A stretch of 64,000 nucleotides of DNA. It comes from Verrucomicrobiia bacterium. Its GTDB lineage: Bacteria; Verrucomicrobiota; Verrucomicrobiia; Opitutales; Cerasicoccaceae. The notes below the pieces were generated by a model, which ran no database searches, was not told the origin of the DNA, and saw only the letters and a list, made by a program, of their open reading frames with translations. The DNA is taken from NCBI GenBank assembly GCA_030432235.1, contig JAUIHT010000001.1, positions 1,612,001 to 1,676,000 on the forward strand. Direction: 5' to 3'. Position numbers and translations under genes: made by a program. This document shows, one piece after another, positions 23,068-30,785 of the stretch (the first letter of the stretch is position 1; each line of letters opens with the position of its first letter).

Positions 23068-24963
23068 ATGTCGGGGGCAGTTGGCAATTTACACGTAGGG
23101 CTCACCGGCAGGGCGAAAGGCTTTGTCGACGCAGCCAACCGCGCTAAGCGGGGCGTGCATGCTCTCAGGCAGGAGACCGGCAAGGGCCGAGCCTCGTTTG
23201 CCCAGTTCTCCGATCAGATGAGTAAGGTGCGCAATGCCGTTGTGGGCGGAGGCATCGCCGCCGGGTTGATAGGCATAGCCACTGCGCAGGCGCGCGCCGC
23301 CGACGAGATCGACAAAGCCAGTAAACGGATCGGTGTCTCCACAGAATATCTTCAAGAATTTCGGTATGCAGCCACACAGACCAGTGACGTCACGAGGGAC
23401 GTTGCTGACATGGCAATGCAGCGTTTCTCACGTCGTCTTGCAGAGGCGGCTAAGGGTGCGGGGGAATTAAAGGGGGTCCTGGAACAGTACAAGATTGCCG
23501 CAACCGATGCCCGAGGCCGCACGCGGTCAGTCGAGGCCGTCATGGACGATCTTGCCGATGCTATCAAGAGCGTGGAAAGCCCGCAGGAACGGCTCAGGAT
23601 TGCTTTCAAGGCGTTTGACTCCGAGGGGGCCGGGCTTGTTACCACTCTGGAGAACGGAAGCGCCGCCCTGGCGAGATACCGGCAAGAGGCCGTCGACACA
23701 TTCAACGTAATAGATGCCGGGTCAATTCACACACTGGTTAGGGCTCGCGATCAAATCAACAGTTACACCGGATCACTGAGTACCCTTGCGACAATAGCGG
23801 CGGGCAAAGCCCTTGAAGGACTCTCGATGTCAGGCGAAATGCTTGCGGTGTTTTTCGGGGCAATGGCCGATGGGCGCGATCCTATGGAGGCGGGCCTAAA
23901 GCTGGTTGCTGAGTGGAATGAAGAGACGGACGCCGCCGCAGGCTCAACCAATAAGCTCACTGAGGCACAGCTACGACTCAATGCGGCCATGGAAGCAGCC
24001 AAGGAGACGGCTGCAAATATAGCAGCTGCTACGGAAGACTTTAACAAACGCCTGAAGGTTGCGGAATATATTCGTGAAATACATGCCGAGGCCCGCGAAG
24101 CAGTAGCAGCTATTAATGAAAACGATCTGCTCTCGGCGATGACACCAGCCGAAAAACTGGAGTACGCGAAAGGTCGGATCGAGGAGCTAAGGCAGGTAGC
24201 GGCGGACGCGAACATAGAGACACAAGCCGGGGCTGAACTATACGCAGATGCGGTCAAGAAGGCGACCGAATATCACCAAACCGCGCTTGAATCCCAACGC
24301 GAGCTAACGGAGGAACTGAAACGCCAAACTGAAGAAATGCGCCTCCAGCGTAAGGAAGCCGAAGCAGCAAGGATCGAGAAGATCGAGAACGAGCTTGGTT
24401 TCACACAGCAACAGTTTCAGGACAAGACGCGGGAAGTGATGAAAAACAACCCTTACTTGTCCCCGGCCCAAGCGATGCACTTTGCACAGGTCCGGCTCAA
24501 GAAAGAGGCCAGAGACGCGGCCAAGAAGGCAAAAAAGGGAGATAGCTTTTATGGCGAGGGTACATCCAAAGACGCATTCGAGAAAAGTAGTATGCCCTCG
24601 CTGAAAGGCGAAACCAGAACCGGCGGATCGGCGGGCGAAGTTCATTTTGCATTCCGAAGTGGCCTGTCAGCCGATCCCGCCATTCAGGCTGCCAACGCCT
24701 ACAGGGCAAGGCTCAATGCACTAGGCCGGCGTGCCTTTACCCTGCGCGCCGGGGGCTACAGCGGCTATCGTGACGATCTCGGCGGCATTCAGTCTCTGTT
24801 CGCGCCGGGGTCCGGCATGGCCAGCACACTCAGCACGAGCGGGGTATCCTACCAGGTCAAGCGGGCCGAGGACCGGCAAGAACGCATGGCCGACAGGCTC
24901 GACCAGATGGCAGACGACATCAACGAGCTGACGAACAAGGTTACGGGCCGGGTTAACCGGTAG
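23068..24963 (+). CDS. Phage tail tape-measure protein
   Basis: 631 residues, starting 1 bp after the previous stop. The N-terminus has the tape-measure pattern: AKGFVDAANRAKRGVHALRQ, a hydrophobic Gly/Ala stretch (VVGGGIAAGLIGIATAQARA), then ADEIDKASKRIGVSTEYLQE, which is the conserved TMP segment before the long helix. The middle and C-terminal parts are long charged coiled coils (SQRELTEELKRQTEEMRLQR). At 631 residues it would set a fairly short tail. It is the only recognisable virion gene in the element; no tube, sheath, baseplate or capsid gene is present. Confidence 0.8.
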   Translation: MSGAVGNLHVGLTGRAKGFVDAANRAKRGVHALRQETGKGRASFAQFSDQMSKVRNAVVGGGIAAGLIGIATAQARAADEIDKASKRIGVSTEYLQEFRYAATQTSDVTRDVADMAMQRFSRRLAEAAKGAGELKGVLEQYKIAATDARGRTRSVEAVMDDLADAIKSVESPQERLRIAFKAFDSEGAGLVTTLENGSAALARYRQEAVDTFNVIDAGSIHTLVRARDQINSYTGSLSTLATIAAGKALEGLSMSGEMLAVFFGAMADGRDPMEAGLKLVAEWNEETDAAAGSTNKLTEAQLRLNAAMEAAKETAANIAAATEDFNKRLKVAEYIREIHAEAREAVAAINENDLLSAMTPAEKLEYAKGRIEELRQVAADANIETQAGAELYADAVKKATEYHQTALESQRELTEELKRQTEEMRLQRKEAEAARIEKIENELGFTQQQFQDKTREVMKNNPYLSPAQAMHFAQVRLKKEARDAAKKAKKGDSFYGEGTSKDAFEKSSMPSLKGETRTGGSAGEVHFAFRSGLSADPAIQAANAYRARLNALGRRAFTLRAGGYSGYRDDLGGIQSLFAPGSGMASTLSTSGVSYQVKRAEDRQERMADRLDQMADDINELTNKVTGRVNR

Positions 24964-25546
24964 AGACTTTCATCGGAAAGGGGTACGTTAGTGGTCGCCG
25001 CTTTGGGTAATGATCTGATTTTGCCGTCTTTCCCGGTTCGCGGTTTTGAGGTGCTAACCGTTAGCACCTGTTCGCGAATTTTCATAACGAAGGGGTCGCT
25101 GACCGCGCACATCTCGGCAATAGCCCGATCTGACAAGGCGGCGAACTCGCCTTCGCCGCCTCGGCAATGGCCTTCGCCGTCAGCTTGCCGCCCGTCGCCG
25201 CCACCGCCTTGGTCAGCACTTCCTCGCGCTTGGCGGGTTCGACTTTCGAAAGTTCGCGGGCTTGGCTTTCAGTTGTAATTTTGGGACCAATTGGTCCCAG
25301 TTCTTTCACAACTTCATTGCCTTCAATGATTCGATTAACATGACGCTGTGAGAGCCCCCACTTTTCACGGCAGTAGGTTTTAAAGTCTCCATGAGTTACC
25401 CGATACAGACGACCGTCACGGATGGCGCACAGCGCTTCGCCCACCTCAAGAAAGGTCTGCATGCCCTTCTCGATCCTCTGCTCGTGGTATTGGAGATCGT
25501 TTTTCTGCTTGCCCGGTAGGGCACGATAGGACAACATTATCAACAT
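24849..25546 (-). pseudogene. Frameshifted ParB-like phage/plasmid protein
   Basis: The intact part (25546 back to about 25150) encodes LQYHEQRIEKGMQTFLEVGE, then a helix-turn-helix-like FKTYCREKWGLSQRHVNRII, then TESQARELSKVEPAKREEVL and LTAKAIAEA. After about 25,150 the frame turns into a Cys/Pro-rich tail, while another minus frame continues the expected sequence (LSDRAIAEMCAVSDPFVMKI, REQVLTVSTSKPRTGKDGK). One indel in the GGCGGCGAAGGCGAG tract explains this. The continuation then runs antisense into the tape-measure 3' end, so the original C-terminus is also lost. A ParB-like DNA-binding role is likely for the ancestor. Confidence 0.65.
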
Positions 25547-25583
25547 GGCCGTGGAAAGCCTACTAACACAAGTTCTTCACTTT

Positions 25584-25648
25584 GCACCCCGCTGGCAGTT
25601 GGGAGGGCTCCTTGTGTGCCCAATTTCCACCCCGGACGGGCGGGGTGC
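25584..25648 (+). repeat. Inverted repeat in the leader of the next gene
   Basis: GCACCCCGC (25584-25592) and GCGGGGTGC (25640-25648) are perfect complements and enclose a nested TTGGG/CCCAA pair. A GCTCCTTG motif is repeated within the region. The fold ends 17 bp before the ATG at 25666 and next to its GGAGAG ribosome-binding site, so it could modulate translation. Confidence 0.45.
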
Positions 25649-25665
25649 TCCTTGGAGAGATACTA

Positions 25666-26307
25666 ATGGGAAAAGTGCGCGTTACCCTTACCCTGGACGG
25701 GCCGGAAGCAAAGGCCTTAGAACGATTAGCAGAACTGTTTGAAATAGAACATCGAGGCGTGGAGCGAGGACACATACGGTCAAAGGTCGCAAATCGCTAT
25801 CTCGGAGAGGCCCTTCTATGCTTGGAGGACGAAATGGACAGCGGCTTTGAGGTTCCGTTTTGCCCGCGTTTCGAGTTGGCAAAAGGTGAGTGGCGACATT
25901 CCGAGCGCTTGAATGGAGAGCGCAGCATTAAGCGCGACAACATCGTCGAATTCGTGAATGAGGCAGCAGAGGAAGCCGCCGAAGATACATGTGAAGATGC
26001 ACCGATACCTTACAGGCCGCCCCAATACTACCTACGAAAATTTAGGAATGAATTCAACGCGGATGCATTGAAGCAGCGTTTTAGTCACTCGGCTGCTTAC
26101 CTAATATCCGCTTTAGCGGAAGACATTGAGGTAAACCATAATAGCTTCAGGAAGTACGATATGAGCCCTCCCAGAGTCTGGGATTGGGCGCAGGTGTATC
26201 GTTGGGCAATCCCCAATAATAAGATAGCTGAAGATGAACAGACAACATGGGCATTCGAGAATGGAAGAATAACTTGGATTCGAACAGGAGAACGAAATCA
26301 GTCATGA
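25666..26307 (+). CDS. Hypothetical element protein with ribbon-helix-helix-like N-terminus
   Basis: The ATG at 25666 is preceded 5 bp upstream by GGAGAG and is a better start than 25582. 213 residues. The beginning (GKVRVTLTLDGPEAKALERL) resembles a ribbon-helix-helix strand and helix. The rest contains FVNEAAEEAAEDTCED and an aromatic-rich end (MSPPRVWDWAQVYRWAIPNN). No enzyme motif is recognised. It ends in an ATGA overlap with the next gene. Confidence 0.55.
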   Translation: MGKVRVTLTLDGPEAKALERLAELFEIEHRGVERGHIRSKVANRYLGEALLCLEDEMDSGFEVPFCPRFELAKGEWRHSERLNGERSIKRDNIVEFVNEAAEEAAEDTCEDAPIPYRPPQYYLRKFRNEFNADALKQRFSHSAAYLISALAEDIEVNHNSFRKYDMSPPRVWDWAQVYRWAIPNNKIAEDEQTTWAFENGRITWIRTGERNQS

Positions 26308-26549
26308 GCAACCGTACACTCACCGAGGCCGACATTGAGGCGGTAGCCGACCGGGTTGTCTCTAAACTCGAAGCCTTGCACTCTCCGATCGTGTCACGAG
26401 CCGAGGCAATGAACCTGGCCAAGTGTAAATCGCTATGGGCCTGGCAACAGTTCACGAAACGGCACAAGCTGAAACCGATCCCTGGCAGGACCGACGCCTA
26501 CAGCCGGGAAAAGGTTCAGCACGCCGTTAATCGGGAAGCAAAGCGTTAA
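26304..26549 (+). CDS. Small DNA-binding-like protein
   Basis: 81 residues from the ATG that overlaps the preceding stop (ATGA). The amphipathic start (LTEADIEAVADRVVSKLEAL) matches the start of the following gene (LTEEQIEAIVDAVEARLAKR), so the two look like paralogues. SRAEAMNLAKCKSLWAWQQF fits a degenerate helix-turn-helix. It is probably a regulator or excisionase of the element. Confidence 0.55.
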   Translation: MSNRTLTEADIEAVADRVVSKLEALHSPIVSRAEAMNLAKCKSLWAWQQFTKRHKLKPIPGRTDAYSREKVQHAVNREAKR

Positions 26550-26564
26550 TCCAAGTGCAAAACA

Positions 26565-26810
26565 ATGACCGGTATATCCATAGAACTCACAGAGGAGCAA
26601 ATCGAGGCCATTGTTGACGCTGTAGAAGCCCGGTTGGCCAAGCGCCGCCTTGAGGCCTTCGAGGCCCCGCTCACAGTCAAGGAGTTCGCCGACAAGGTGA
26701 ACCTCTCCGAGCGCTCAGTCTACCGGATGGTCGACGACAAGGAGATCGAGCGGGTTTCCGGCATCTCGAAAATCCTGATCCCGGCCCGAGAACTCAAACG
26801 CTTCATGTGA
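26565..26810 (+). CDS. HTH_17 / excisionase-family DNA-binding protein
   Basis: 81 residues. After an amphipathic helix comes the typical HTH_17 motif: LTVKEFADKVNLSERSVYRM, then VDDKEIERVSGISKILIPAR with ELKRF at the end. This is the excisionase/MerR-like winged-helix layout. It is followed directly by a good terminator. It could be a second directionality factor or a repressor of the element. Confidence 0.75.
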   Translation: MTGISIELTEEQIEAIVDAVEARLAKRRLEAFEAPLTVKEFADKVNLSERSVYRMVDDKEIERVSGISKILIPARELKRFM

Positions 26811-26826
26811 AACCAGCCATTTCGAG

Positions 26827-26850
26827 GCCGTCCGAAAGGGCGGCTTTTTT
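26827..26850 (+). terminator. Rho-independent terminator after the HTH_17 gene
   Basis: GCCGTCC (26827-26833), loop GAAA, GGGCGGC (26838-26844), then six T. A stable GNRA-type tetraloop stem with one G-T wobble. Confidence 0.85.
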
Positions 26851-26862
26851 GTTAACTATATG

Positions 26863-26902
26863 TTGACATGGCCCTGCTCTGTATGTTTACTGACTGTAAA
26901 CA
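26863..26902 (+). promoter_or_regulatory. higBA promoter region with HigA-type operator
   Basis: A consensus -35 hexamer TTGACA lies at 26863-26868. TGTTTAC-TGACT-GTAAACA (26884-26902) is a perfect palindrome with 7-bp arms directly before the higB ATG at 26903. It is the expected autorepression site for the antitoxin. The -10 is not clear and probably overlaps the palindrome. Confidence 0.6.
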
Positions 26903-27220
26903 ATGAGAGTCATCACCAAAGCAAGGCTGCTTGAACTGGCCAAGGCCCATGCCGACAGCCTGCCGAGCGTCAAGCTGTGGCTATCGACCGTCCAAAACGC
27001 CGCCTGGAGTAACTTTGCCGACCTACGCAACACTTTCAATTCCGCCGACATGGTGCACCTCGACAGCGGCAACACCGTTTATGTCTTCAATATCCGTTCA
27101 TATCGCCTCATCGCTGCCATTCATTTCACGCCGAAAAGTCCGGACAAGGGACGGGTCTACGTCCGCGAATTTCTCACGCACGCCGATTACGACAAGAACA
27201 CTTGGAAGGAAAGGAACTGA
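26903..27220 (+). CDS. higB: HigB-type toxin (mRNA interferase)
   Basis: 105 residues of the HigB_toxin family: MRVITKARLLELAKAHADSL, SWSNFADL-like (here AWSNFADLRNTFNSADMV), YVFNIRSYRLIAAIHF and a basic, aromatic C-terminus (VREFLTHADYDKNTW). Members of this family cleave mRNA at the ribosome. The toxin gene comes first and the antitoxin second, 3 bp apart, as usual for HigBA. It probably stabilises the integrated element. Confidence 0.9.
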   Translation: MRVITKARLLELAKAHADSLPSVKLWLSTVQNAAWSNFADLRNTFNSADMVHLDSGNTVYVFNIRSYRLIAAIHFTPKSPDKGRVYVREFLTHADYDKNTWKERN

Positions 27221-27223
27221 TTC

Positions 27224-27655
27224 ATGAAAACGCTCATAGACCGCAACGCCACACTGCCCGCAACCTATACCGGACTGGTCAAGGCGTTCATGCCGCGCCC
27301 GATCCATGACCAGGTCGGCCACGATAACACTCTGGCCGTCATCGACGCCATGGCGGGCCGTCCCCTCAATGATGAGCAGGAGGAATACTTGGACTTGCTC
27401 TCGACACTTCTTGAAGCCTACGAGGATGATTTGCTCAAGGATGAGCTGGAATCGCTTCCGCGGGGCCTGCCGATGCTGCAATATCTTTGCGAGGAAAACG
27501 ACGTCAACGGGGCAGAGTTGGGCCGCATTCTCGGGGTAGGGCGTGCCCAGTCGTCTTTATTGCTCAAGGGAGAACGCAAGCTTACGGTGTCGCATATTCA
27601 ACGGCTCGCTGAGCACTTCAAGGTGTCCGCGGAGCTATTCATGGGACGAGCTTGA
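27224..27655 (+). CDS. higA: HigA-type antitoxin, XRE helix-turn-helix
   Basis: 143 residues. The N-terminal half (IDAMAGRPLNDEQEEYLDLL) is the dimerisation/toxin-binding part. The C-terminal half is an XRE helix-turn-helix: NGAELGRILGVGRAQSSLLL, KGERKLTVSHIQRLAEHF. It neutralises HigB and very likely represses the operon through the palindrome at 26884-26902. It is the last gene before the right att repeat. Confidence 0.9.
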   Translation: MKTLIDRNATLPATYTGLVKAFMPRPIHDQVGHDNTLAVIDAMAGRPLNDEQEEYLDLLSTLLEAYEDDLLKDELESLPRGLPMLQYLCEENDVNGAELGRILGVGRAQSSLLLKGERKLTVSHIQRLAEHFKVSAELFMGRA

Positions 27656-27675
27656 GCCCGAGAGCAAACGCTGAA

Positions 27676-27686
27676 TTTTAGCGTGA
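27676..27686. promoter_or_regulatory. Candidate integrase arm-type site, right end
   Basis: TTTTAGCGTGA, identical to 18052-18062 near the left end and in the same orientation, 60 bp inside the right att repeat. It lies in the non-coding gap between higA and the tRNA. Confidence 0.35.
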
Positions 27687-27746
27687 CTATTCGGTGGCTT
27701 GCTTCGATTTTTGCCGTTCGCCAATGTTCATAAGTCGTTGGTTCCG

Positions 27747-27825
<79 letters not shown>

Positions 27826-28015
27826 ATGTCATTTGCCTGGCGGCAAAACGAACGTAAAGTTAAAGCATTAGCAGAGGTTTTCCGAGCCTGACAAGCACTT
27901 TTGAACACAGAGTTGATTCAAACCCTGATTCTTCCTCCCGTAGACAAAATAGATGGCCTGCGGATGAGAATATTCTGCGTTGCCGACACAGGGCTCGGTT
28001 GTTAGACAACGACCC

Positions 28016-28327
28016 ATGAATGACTCTCTGTTTTCCTCCATCGTTTGCGCCACGCTTCTGACATCAAGTGCGTTGTTTTGCGGTTGTTCCCAGCCGGTAG
28101 CCGACAGCGTTACGCTCGGGGCTGAGCAAACCCAGCGGGGCCTCGTCGGTTACGATGAGACTTCCTACGAATATCCGGTGAAGGAACCCGGCACCAATCG
28201 CTACGTTACTATCGCGGTGCCCGAGCCATTGGGCTATGAGCCCACCTATGAGGATTACCTGAAGTGGAAGCGCGGCGAAAGCATGGCCCGAAAGGCTCCT
28301 CCAGCCGACCCGGATCATCAGCCTTGA
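28016..28327 (+). CDS. Small putative lipoprotein
   Basis: The ATG at 28016 gives a 103-residue protein with a lipoprotein-type signal peptide (SIVCATLLTSSALFCGC-SQ, lipidated Cys probably the second). The mature part is short and Tyr/Pro-rich (YDETSYEYPVKEPGTNRYVT, EPTYEDYLKWKRGE). No family is recognised. It lies just outside the mobile element. Confidence 0.65.
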   Translation: MNDSLFSSIVCATLLTSSALFCGCSQPVADSVTLGAEQTQRGLVGYDETSYEYPVKEPGTNRYVTIAVPEPLGYEPTYEDYLKWKRGESMARKAPPADPDHQP

Positions 28328-28493
28328 GCGGCTAATCGACGTGATGAGGGTTTGACGGTTTAACTCGAATTTCTTTGGTCCGTGATTGGATTACGCTTGA
28401 AGTTGGCTTTCGAACTGCTAATCGGATTAATCGAACGAGGGTAGCATTTTTCACCATAACCTTCCTCGCCATCGAACCTGCAAATAACGAACC

Positions 28494-28904
28494 ATGGCTA
28501 CAAAGAAGACGACCACCAAAAAGGCAGTCAAAAAGACCGCCACCAAAAAGGCTGTGACCAAGAAAGCGGTCACCAAAACGGCGGTTCCTAAAAAAGCCGC
28601 TGCCAAGAAGGCAGCCCCGAAGAAAGCCGCGGCTCCGGCCAAGGCCCCCGCGCCGCTCACGACCATCGTGGCCCAAACCGATGTGGGTTGGGGCAACAGC
28701 ATTTACCTGCGTGGTGAAGGCGGTGGCTTGTCCTGGGAAAAGGGCACGCTGATGGATTGGGTCGACGGCGCCTGGTCCTGGTCGACCACGGCGGCAAAGT
28801 CTGGTGTCACCTTTAAGTTCCTCATCAATGATGAGGTCTGGTCACAAGGTGAAGACCTGACGGTTGCCTCCGGCGGCACCAGCATCTCCGCTCCGCTATT
28901 TTAA
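28494..28904 (+). CDS. Lys/Ala-rich histone H1-like tail fused to a starch-binding-like (CBM20/48) domain
   Basis: 136 residues. Residues 1-55 are almost only Lys, Ala, Thr, Val and Pro in KKA/KKT repeats, like eukaryotic H1 tails and bacterial HC1/AlgP-type DNA-compacting proteins. Residues about 56-136 form a compact beta domain: VGWGNSIYLRGEGGGLSWEK, the Trp-x-Trp pair DGAWSWST, and FKFLINDEVWSQGEDLTV, which is the pattern of CBM20/CBM48 carbohydrate-binding modules. The combination recurs in Verrucomicrobia. It may link the nucleoid with glycogen, or the domain may have another ligand. It ends 4 bp into the convergent acyltransferase gene. Confidence 0.75.
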   Translation: MATKKTTTKKAVKKTATKKAVTKKAVTKTAVPKKAAAKKAAPKKAAAPAKAPAPLTTIVAQTDVGWGNSIYLRGEGGGLSWEKGTLMDWVDGAWSWSTTAAKSGVTFKFLINDEVWSQGEDLTVASGGTSISAPLF

Positions 28905-29656
28905 GGCCCGCTTGGGGTGGCCTCATCCCTGGGGTGGGGCAGTGAGTCCGGGTTGAGACGTGCCAACTCGCGTTGCAGGCGTGTGACGCTGTCTTTCGCC
29001 TGCTCGTTGGGTTCGCTGACGTATTCGATCGCGTCCACTTCGATGCGTGAGAACGGCCTTGGCAGGTAAAAGCCGTCCCAACTCTTCAGGCGCTTGCCGC
29101 GCGTGAAGCGCATTCCGAAAACGATGACCGGAATACCTGCTTTGCGCGCGACCAATACCGCGCCGGGCTGGAACACGTAGCACGGCCCGCGCGGGCCGTC
29201 CGGGGTGATGCCGATATCGCCCCCATCTTCGACGACGCGCAGGACCTCGCGCATGGCCTGGGCACCGCGCCAGCTGCTGGAGCCGCGCACCGCGCGAATG
29301 CCTACCAGCCGGAAAAACGCAGCCAGCCAGGCGCCGTCCTTGCTCGCGCTGATGAGCCCGTGCATATGGCGATTCGCATGCGGTCGGCGGTAGCGCCGGT
29401 AAATCTCCGCGATGATGAACAAGCGGTTGTGCCAAAGCAGGAAAACCTGGGGCTGGTCTCGCGCCAGCAGCTCGCGCATGGCGGGGGAGGGCTGCAGGCG
29501 CAGGGTAAGCGTCCACAGGCGCGCCACGATAGCGAGCGGCAGCATGGCCAGCAGCTTCCAGCCCGATATGCTTTCTACCTTTCGCGCTTCCTGTGTTGAA
29601 TTTTCCTGCTGCAAGCCAAACGGTCTAGGGACAAGCTTGCCGCCTTTCCAGAACAT
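28901..29656 (-). CDS. DUF374-type lysophospholipid acyltransferase-like protein
   Basis: 251 residues. Landmarks of the DUF374/LPLAT family: FLLWHNRLF (acyltransferase motif I in the WHxR form), ISASKDGAWLAAFFRLVGI followed by AVRGSSSWRGAQAMRE, and ITPDGPRGPCYVFQPGAV (motif III). An N-terminal hydrophobic segment (WKLLAMLPLAIVARLW) anchors it to the inner membrane. Relatives act as acyltransferases in lipid A or lysolipid metabolism, or as a Kdo-related companion. The acceptor cannot be read from the sequence. It is divergent from the next gene with 9 bp between starts. Confidence 0.85.
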   Translation of the reverse strand: MFWKGGKLVPRPFGLQQENSTQEARKVESISGWKLLAMLPLAIVARLWTLTLRLQPSPAMRELLARDQPQVFLLWHNRLFIIAEIYRRYRRPHANRHMHGLISASKDGAWLAAFFRLVGIRAVRGSSSWRGAQAMREVLRVVEDGGDIGITPDGPRGPCYVFQPGAVLVARKAGIPVIVFGMRFTRGKRLKSWDGFYLPRPFSRIEVDAIEYVSEPNEQAKDSVTRLQRELARLNPDSLPHPRDEATPSGP

Positions 29657-29665
29657 TTACCACTC

Positions 29666-30187
29666 ATGAGTAGCACCCGTCCGCCCTGTCCGTTTCTGCC
29701 CGAGGCCCTGCCCGGCATGGATTGGCGTAGCCTGAACCGGCACCGGGACAATCAGGGCGCGGACTTCTACGAGGCGGCCCTTCGCTACGCCCAGCATTTG
29801 TGGCAGCAGGGATTATCCGCGCGCGCGCTGCTGGCGGTGGACCGTGCGCTCTTCGCGGAGCTGTGCGGTGACGAGGCCGTCCTGCGTGACTGGCCTTTGC
29901 CCTATCGGGTCGTGCCCTGGATGCTGCGTGAGAATCCCGAGGGCGTCTTTATCGGAAATCCCCGCGTGCATTACCAGCATCTCGCCGACCGCGTGCGGGG
30001 CGAACGGGCCGGGCAAAAGCGTTGGCGGGCCTGGGCCTGTTGGGCCTTGGTGCGTCGCGAGTCACCCGAACTTCCCGGCGATCCCAAGCACGAGGTGGAA
30101 GAGCCTACCGAGCAGTTTATCACGGAGATGCTGGTCCAACACGGTATCCCGGGCGAGGCCGTTATATGGAAGAGCCTGTTGCTCTAG
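29666..30187 (+). CDS. Hypothetical verrucomicrobial protein
   Basis: 173 residues without signal peptide or membrane helix. Helical, with conserved-looking pieces FYEAALRYAQHLWQQGLSAR, ALLAVDRALFAEL, VPWMLRENPEGVFIGNPRVH and EPTEQFITEMLVQHGIPGEA. I associate it with verrucomicrobial hypotheticals of this length, but no function is known. Divergent from the acyltransferase gene. Confidence 0.65.
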   Translation: MSSTRPPCPFLPEALPGMDWRSLNRHRDNQGADFYEAALRYAQHLWQQGLSARALLAVDRALFAELCGDEAVLRDWPLPYRVVPWMLRENPEGVFIGNPRVHYQHLADRVRGERAGQKRWRAWACWALVRRESPELPGDPKHEVEEPTEQFITEMLVQHGIPGEAVIWKSLLL

Positions 30188-30204
30188 CCTAGGAGCTGCG
30201 CCTT

Positions 30205-30699
30205 CTAGGTAAAAACTTTCCAGTAGAACCAGCCCGCCATGAAGGCCGCGATGGCGAGCTTGAGCACGCTGGAGAGGATGGCGCCAACGATGGTGCCCAC
30301 GCCGGCTTTACCGGATTCCTTGGCTGTGCGGCCGGCGGAAAGCTCGCCAATGACCGCCCCGATGATGGGCCCGAGAATGAGCCCGACCAGGGGCGTTAAC
30401 ACAAACGGGCCGATGATGGCACCCAGTAGAGCGCCCACACCCCCGCGCCAGGTGGCGCCGAAACGCCGGGCCCCGTAGTAGCTCATGACGAAGTCCAGGA
30501 TTTGAGCTACAAGCGCCAGCACGCCGTTGATGATGATAAAGGTCCAGGTCAGGTCCTCCGGCACCCAGAGCTTATAGACAATCAGGCCGAGCCAGACGAT
30601 GACCACGCCCGGAATCACCGGCAGGACCGTGCCCGCCAGCCCGATTAGAATCAATATCGTGGTGACGGTCAGCGCCCAATAATTAAGGTCGTGCTCCAT
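30205..30699 (-). CDS. DUF456 family membrane protein
   Basis: The ATG at 30699 (MEHDLNYWALTVTTILILIG) gives 164 residues, the usual family length; an upstream start at 30753 would add a basic leader. Several membrane helices with small-residue motifs: AGTVLPVIPGVVIVWLGLIV, RFGATWRGGVGALLGAIIGP and LGPIIGAVIGELSAGR. The GA-IIG-x-GLILGP pattern is typical for DUF456. It is an inner-membrane protein of unknown role. Confidence 0.85.
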   Translation of the reverse strand: MEHDLNYWALTVTTILILIGLAGTVLPVIPGVVIVWLGLIVYKLWVPEDLTWTFIIINGVLALVAQILDFVMSYYGARRFGATWRGGVGALLGAIIGPFVLTPLVGLILGPIIGAVIGELSAGRTAKESGKAGVGTIVGAILSSVLKLAIAAFMAGWFYWKVFT

Positions 30700-30785
30700 T
30701 TTTGTAAGGGTTACGGTGACGCCCCGGTTTTTTCTAGTCAAACCCGCATCCATCGTTAGGCTAACCTAATAATACCTTAATTAAC

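Noticed and set aside
28494-28660. Lys/Ala codon repeats considered as a DNA tandem repeat or CRISPR-like array
   Set aside because: The repeats are irregular and explained by the KKA/KKT amino-acid pattern; no spacers or conserved repeat unit.
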